Assembly: GCA_002007745.1 (NCBI GenBank)
Contig: CP019882.1
Span: 3,286,001 to 3,350,000, forward strand
Direction of reading: 5' to 3'
Length of the DNA: 64,000 nt
Source of the DNA: Mycolicibacterium litorale
GTDB lineage: Bacteria; Actinomycetota; Actinomycetes; Mycobacteriales; Mycobacteriaceae
Below, one piece after another: positions 63,666-64,000 of this stretch. Each line of letters starts with the position of its first letter. Within the stretch, counting starts at the first letter, position 1. Under the pieces are notes generated by a model, which worked only from the letters and a program-made list of their open reading frames with translations, had not been told where the DNA came from and made no database searches. A program made the translations under genes and the position numbers.

Positions 63666-64000
63666 GTGCCCCGGGTCAGCGAGGACCATCTGGCGGCCCG
63701 CCGCCGCCAGATCCTCGACGGCGCACGGCGCTGCTTTGCCGAATACGGCTACGAGCAAGCGACCGTGCGCCGCCTGGAGCAGACCATCGGTCTGTCTCGT
63801 GGTGCGATCTTTCACCACTTCCGCGACAAGGACACCCTGTTCTTCGAGTTGGCGCGGGAGGACGCCGCGCGGATGGCCGAGGTGGCCTCCCGCGAAGGGC
63901 TGATCCAGGTGATGCGTGACCTGCTGGCCGCTCCGGATCAATTCGATTGGCTGGCGACGCGATTGGAGATCGCGCGCAAGTTACGCAACGATCCGGCGTT
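63666..64000 (+). CDS. acnR: TetR-family repressor of aconitase, AcnR (3' end outside window)
   Basis: About 111 residues of a TetR regulator. The N-terminal HTH is complete: RRQILDGARRCFAEYGYEQATVRRLEQTIGLSRGAIFHHFRDKDTLFFEL, with the recognition helix at LSRGAIFHHF (key part RGAIFHHFRDKD). The ligand domain begins and is then cut by the window end. GTG 63666 starts 7 bases after the acn stop, so the two are co-transcribed. In Corynebacterium, AcnR represses the acn-acnR operon; the matching operator before acn makes the same circuit likely here. Confidence 0.9.
   Translation, partial: MPRVSEDHLAARRRQILDGARRCFAEYGYEQATVRRLEQTIGLSRGAIFHHFRDKDTLFFELAREDAARMAEVASREGLIQVMRDLLAAPDQFDWLATRLEIARKLRNDPA

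Overview
This is high-GC actinobacterial DNA with the gene content of a mycobacterium, most likely an environmental, Mycolicibacterium-type species. From memory of the M. tuberculosis H37Rv order, positions about 40.9 to 64 kb follow Rv1497 back to Rv1474c: lipL, a MeaB GTPase, mutB, mutA, a TVP38 membrane protein, a band-7/NfeD pair, an Rv1486c homologue, ferrochelatase, inhA, fabG1, a VWA/DUF58/moxR1 operon, ripB, ripA, an Rv1476 homologue, acn and its TetR regulator. Positions 9.9 to 39.9 kb follow the pks5-to-dnaE1 arc: a MAS-type PKS, a Pap acyltransferase, glycosyltransferase, ileS, dinB, ansA, lspA, rluD and dnaE1. Several blocks that separate these genes in M. tuberculosis (mazEF, the Rv1498-Rv1523 interval, Rv1529-Rv1535) are absent.

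Layout. 1-6.9 kb: a nitrate assimilation block on the minus strand, with a nitrate reductase fused to a diflavin reductase, the NarK transporter, and NirB cut by the window edge. 7.0-10 kb: a small membrane protein, an SRPBCC protein, an MHS-type transporter, and a MerR regulator divergent from an F420/PPOX oxidoreductase. 10-25 kb: DNA polymerase III alpha, two DUF202 proteins, membrane proteins, the overlapping lspA-rluD-rarD run, asparaginase, a frameshifted dinB, PPK2, and ileS under a T-box riboswitch. 25.4-39.9 kb: a surface-lipid locus with an orphan condensation C-lobe protein divergent from an HTH regulator and membrane protein, then a GT1 glycosyltransferase, a Gap protein, two tandem condensation-fold acyltransferases, a PapA and a 2096-residue MAS-like PKS. 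39.9-40.9 kb: a non-coding, locally AT-richer gap. 40.9-64 kb: methylmalonyl-CoA metabolism, then mycolate, haem and cell-wall genes, then aconitase.

How the parts connect. The mutase and its GTPase chaperone handle methylmalonyl-CoA, the extender expected for the adjacent MAS-type PKS; PapA and the condensation-fold proteins probably esterify the products, and the GT and Gap proteins probably glycosylate and deliver them. No FadD or MmpL gene lies in the window. NasN-type reductase, NarK and NirB would take nitrate to ammonium.

Strongest regulatory signals: an ultrashort-stem T-box before ileS; a 16-bp AcnR-type operator before acn, whose partner TetR gene follows acn; 9-bp GT(A/C)ACA direct repeats before ripA that look like MtrA boxes; a MerR dyad; and a matching 14-bp element 7 to 8 bases upstream of both -10 boxes in the divergent lipid-locus promoter. 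Three genes (dinB, the band-7 gene, acn) each carry one apparent 1-base deletion in a CCC(C)GCG context. Because acn is expected to be essential, at least that one is more likely a sequence error than a true mutation. No tRNA, rRNA, CRISPR array, IS element or prophage was seen.
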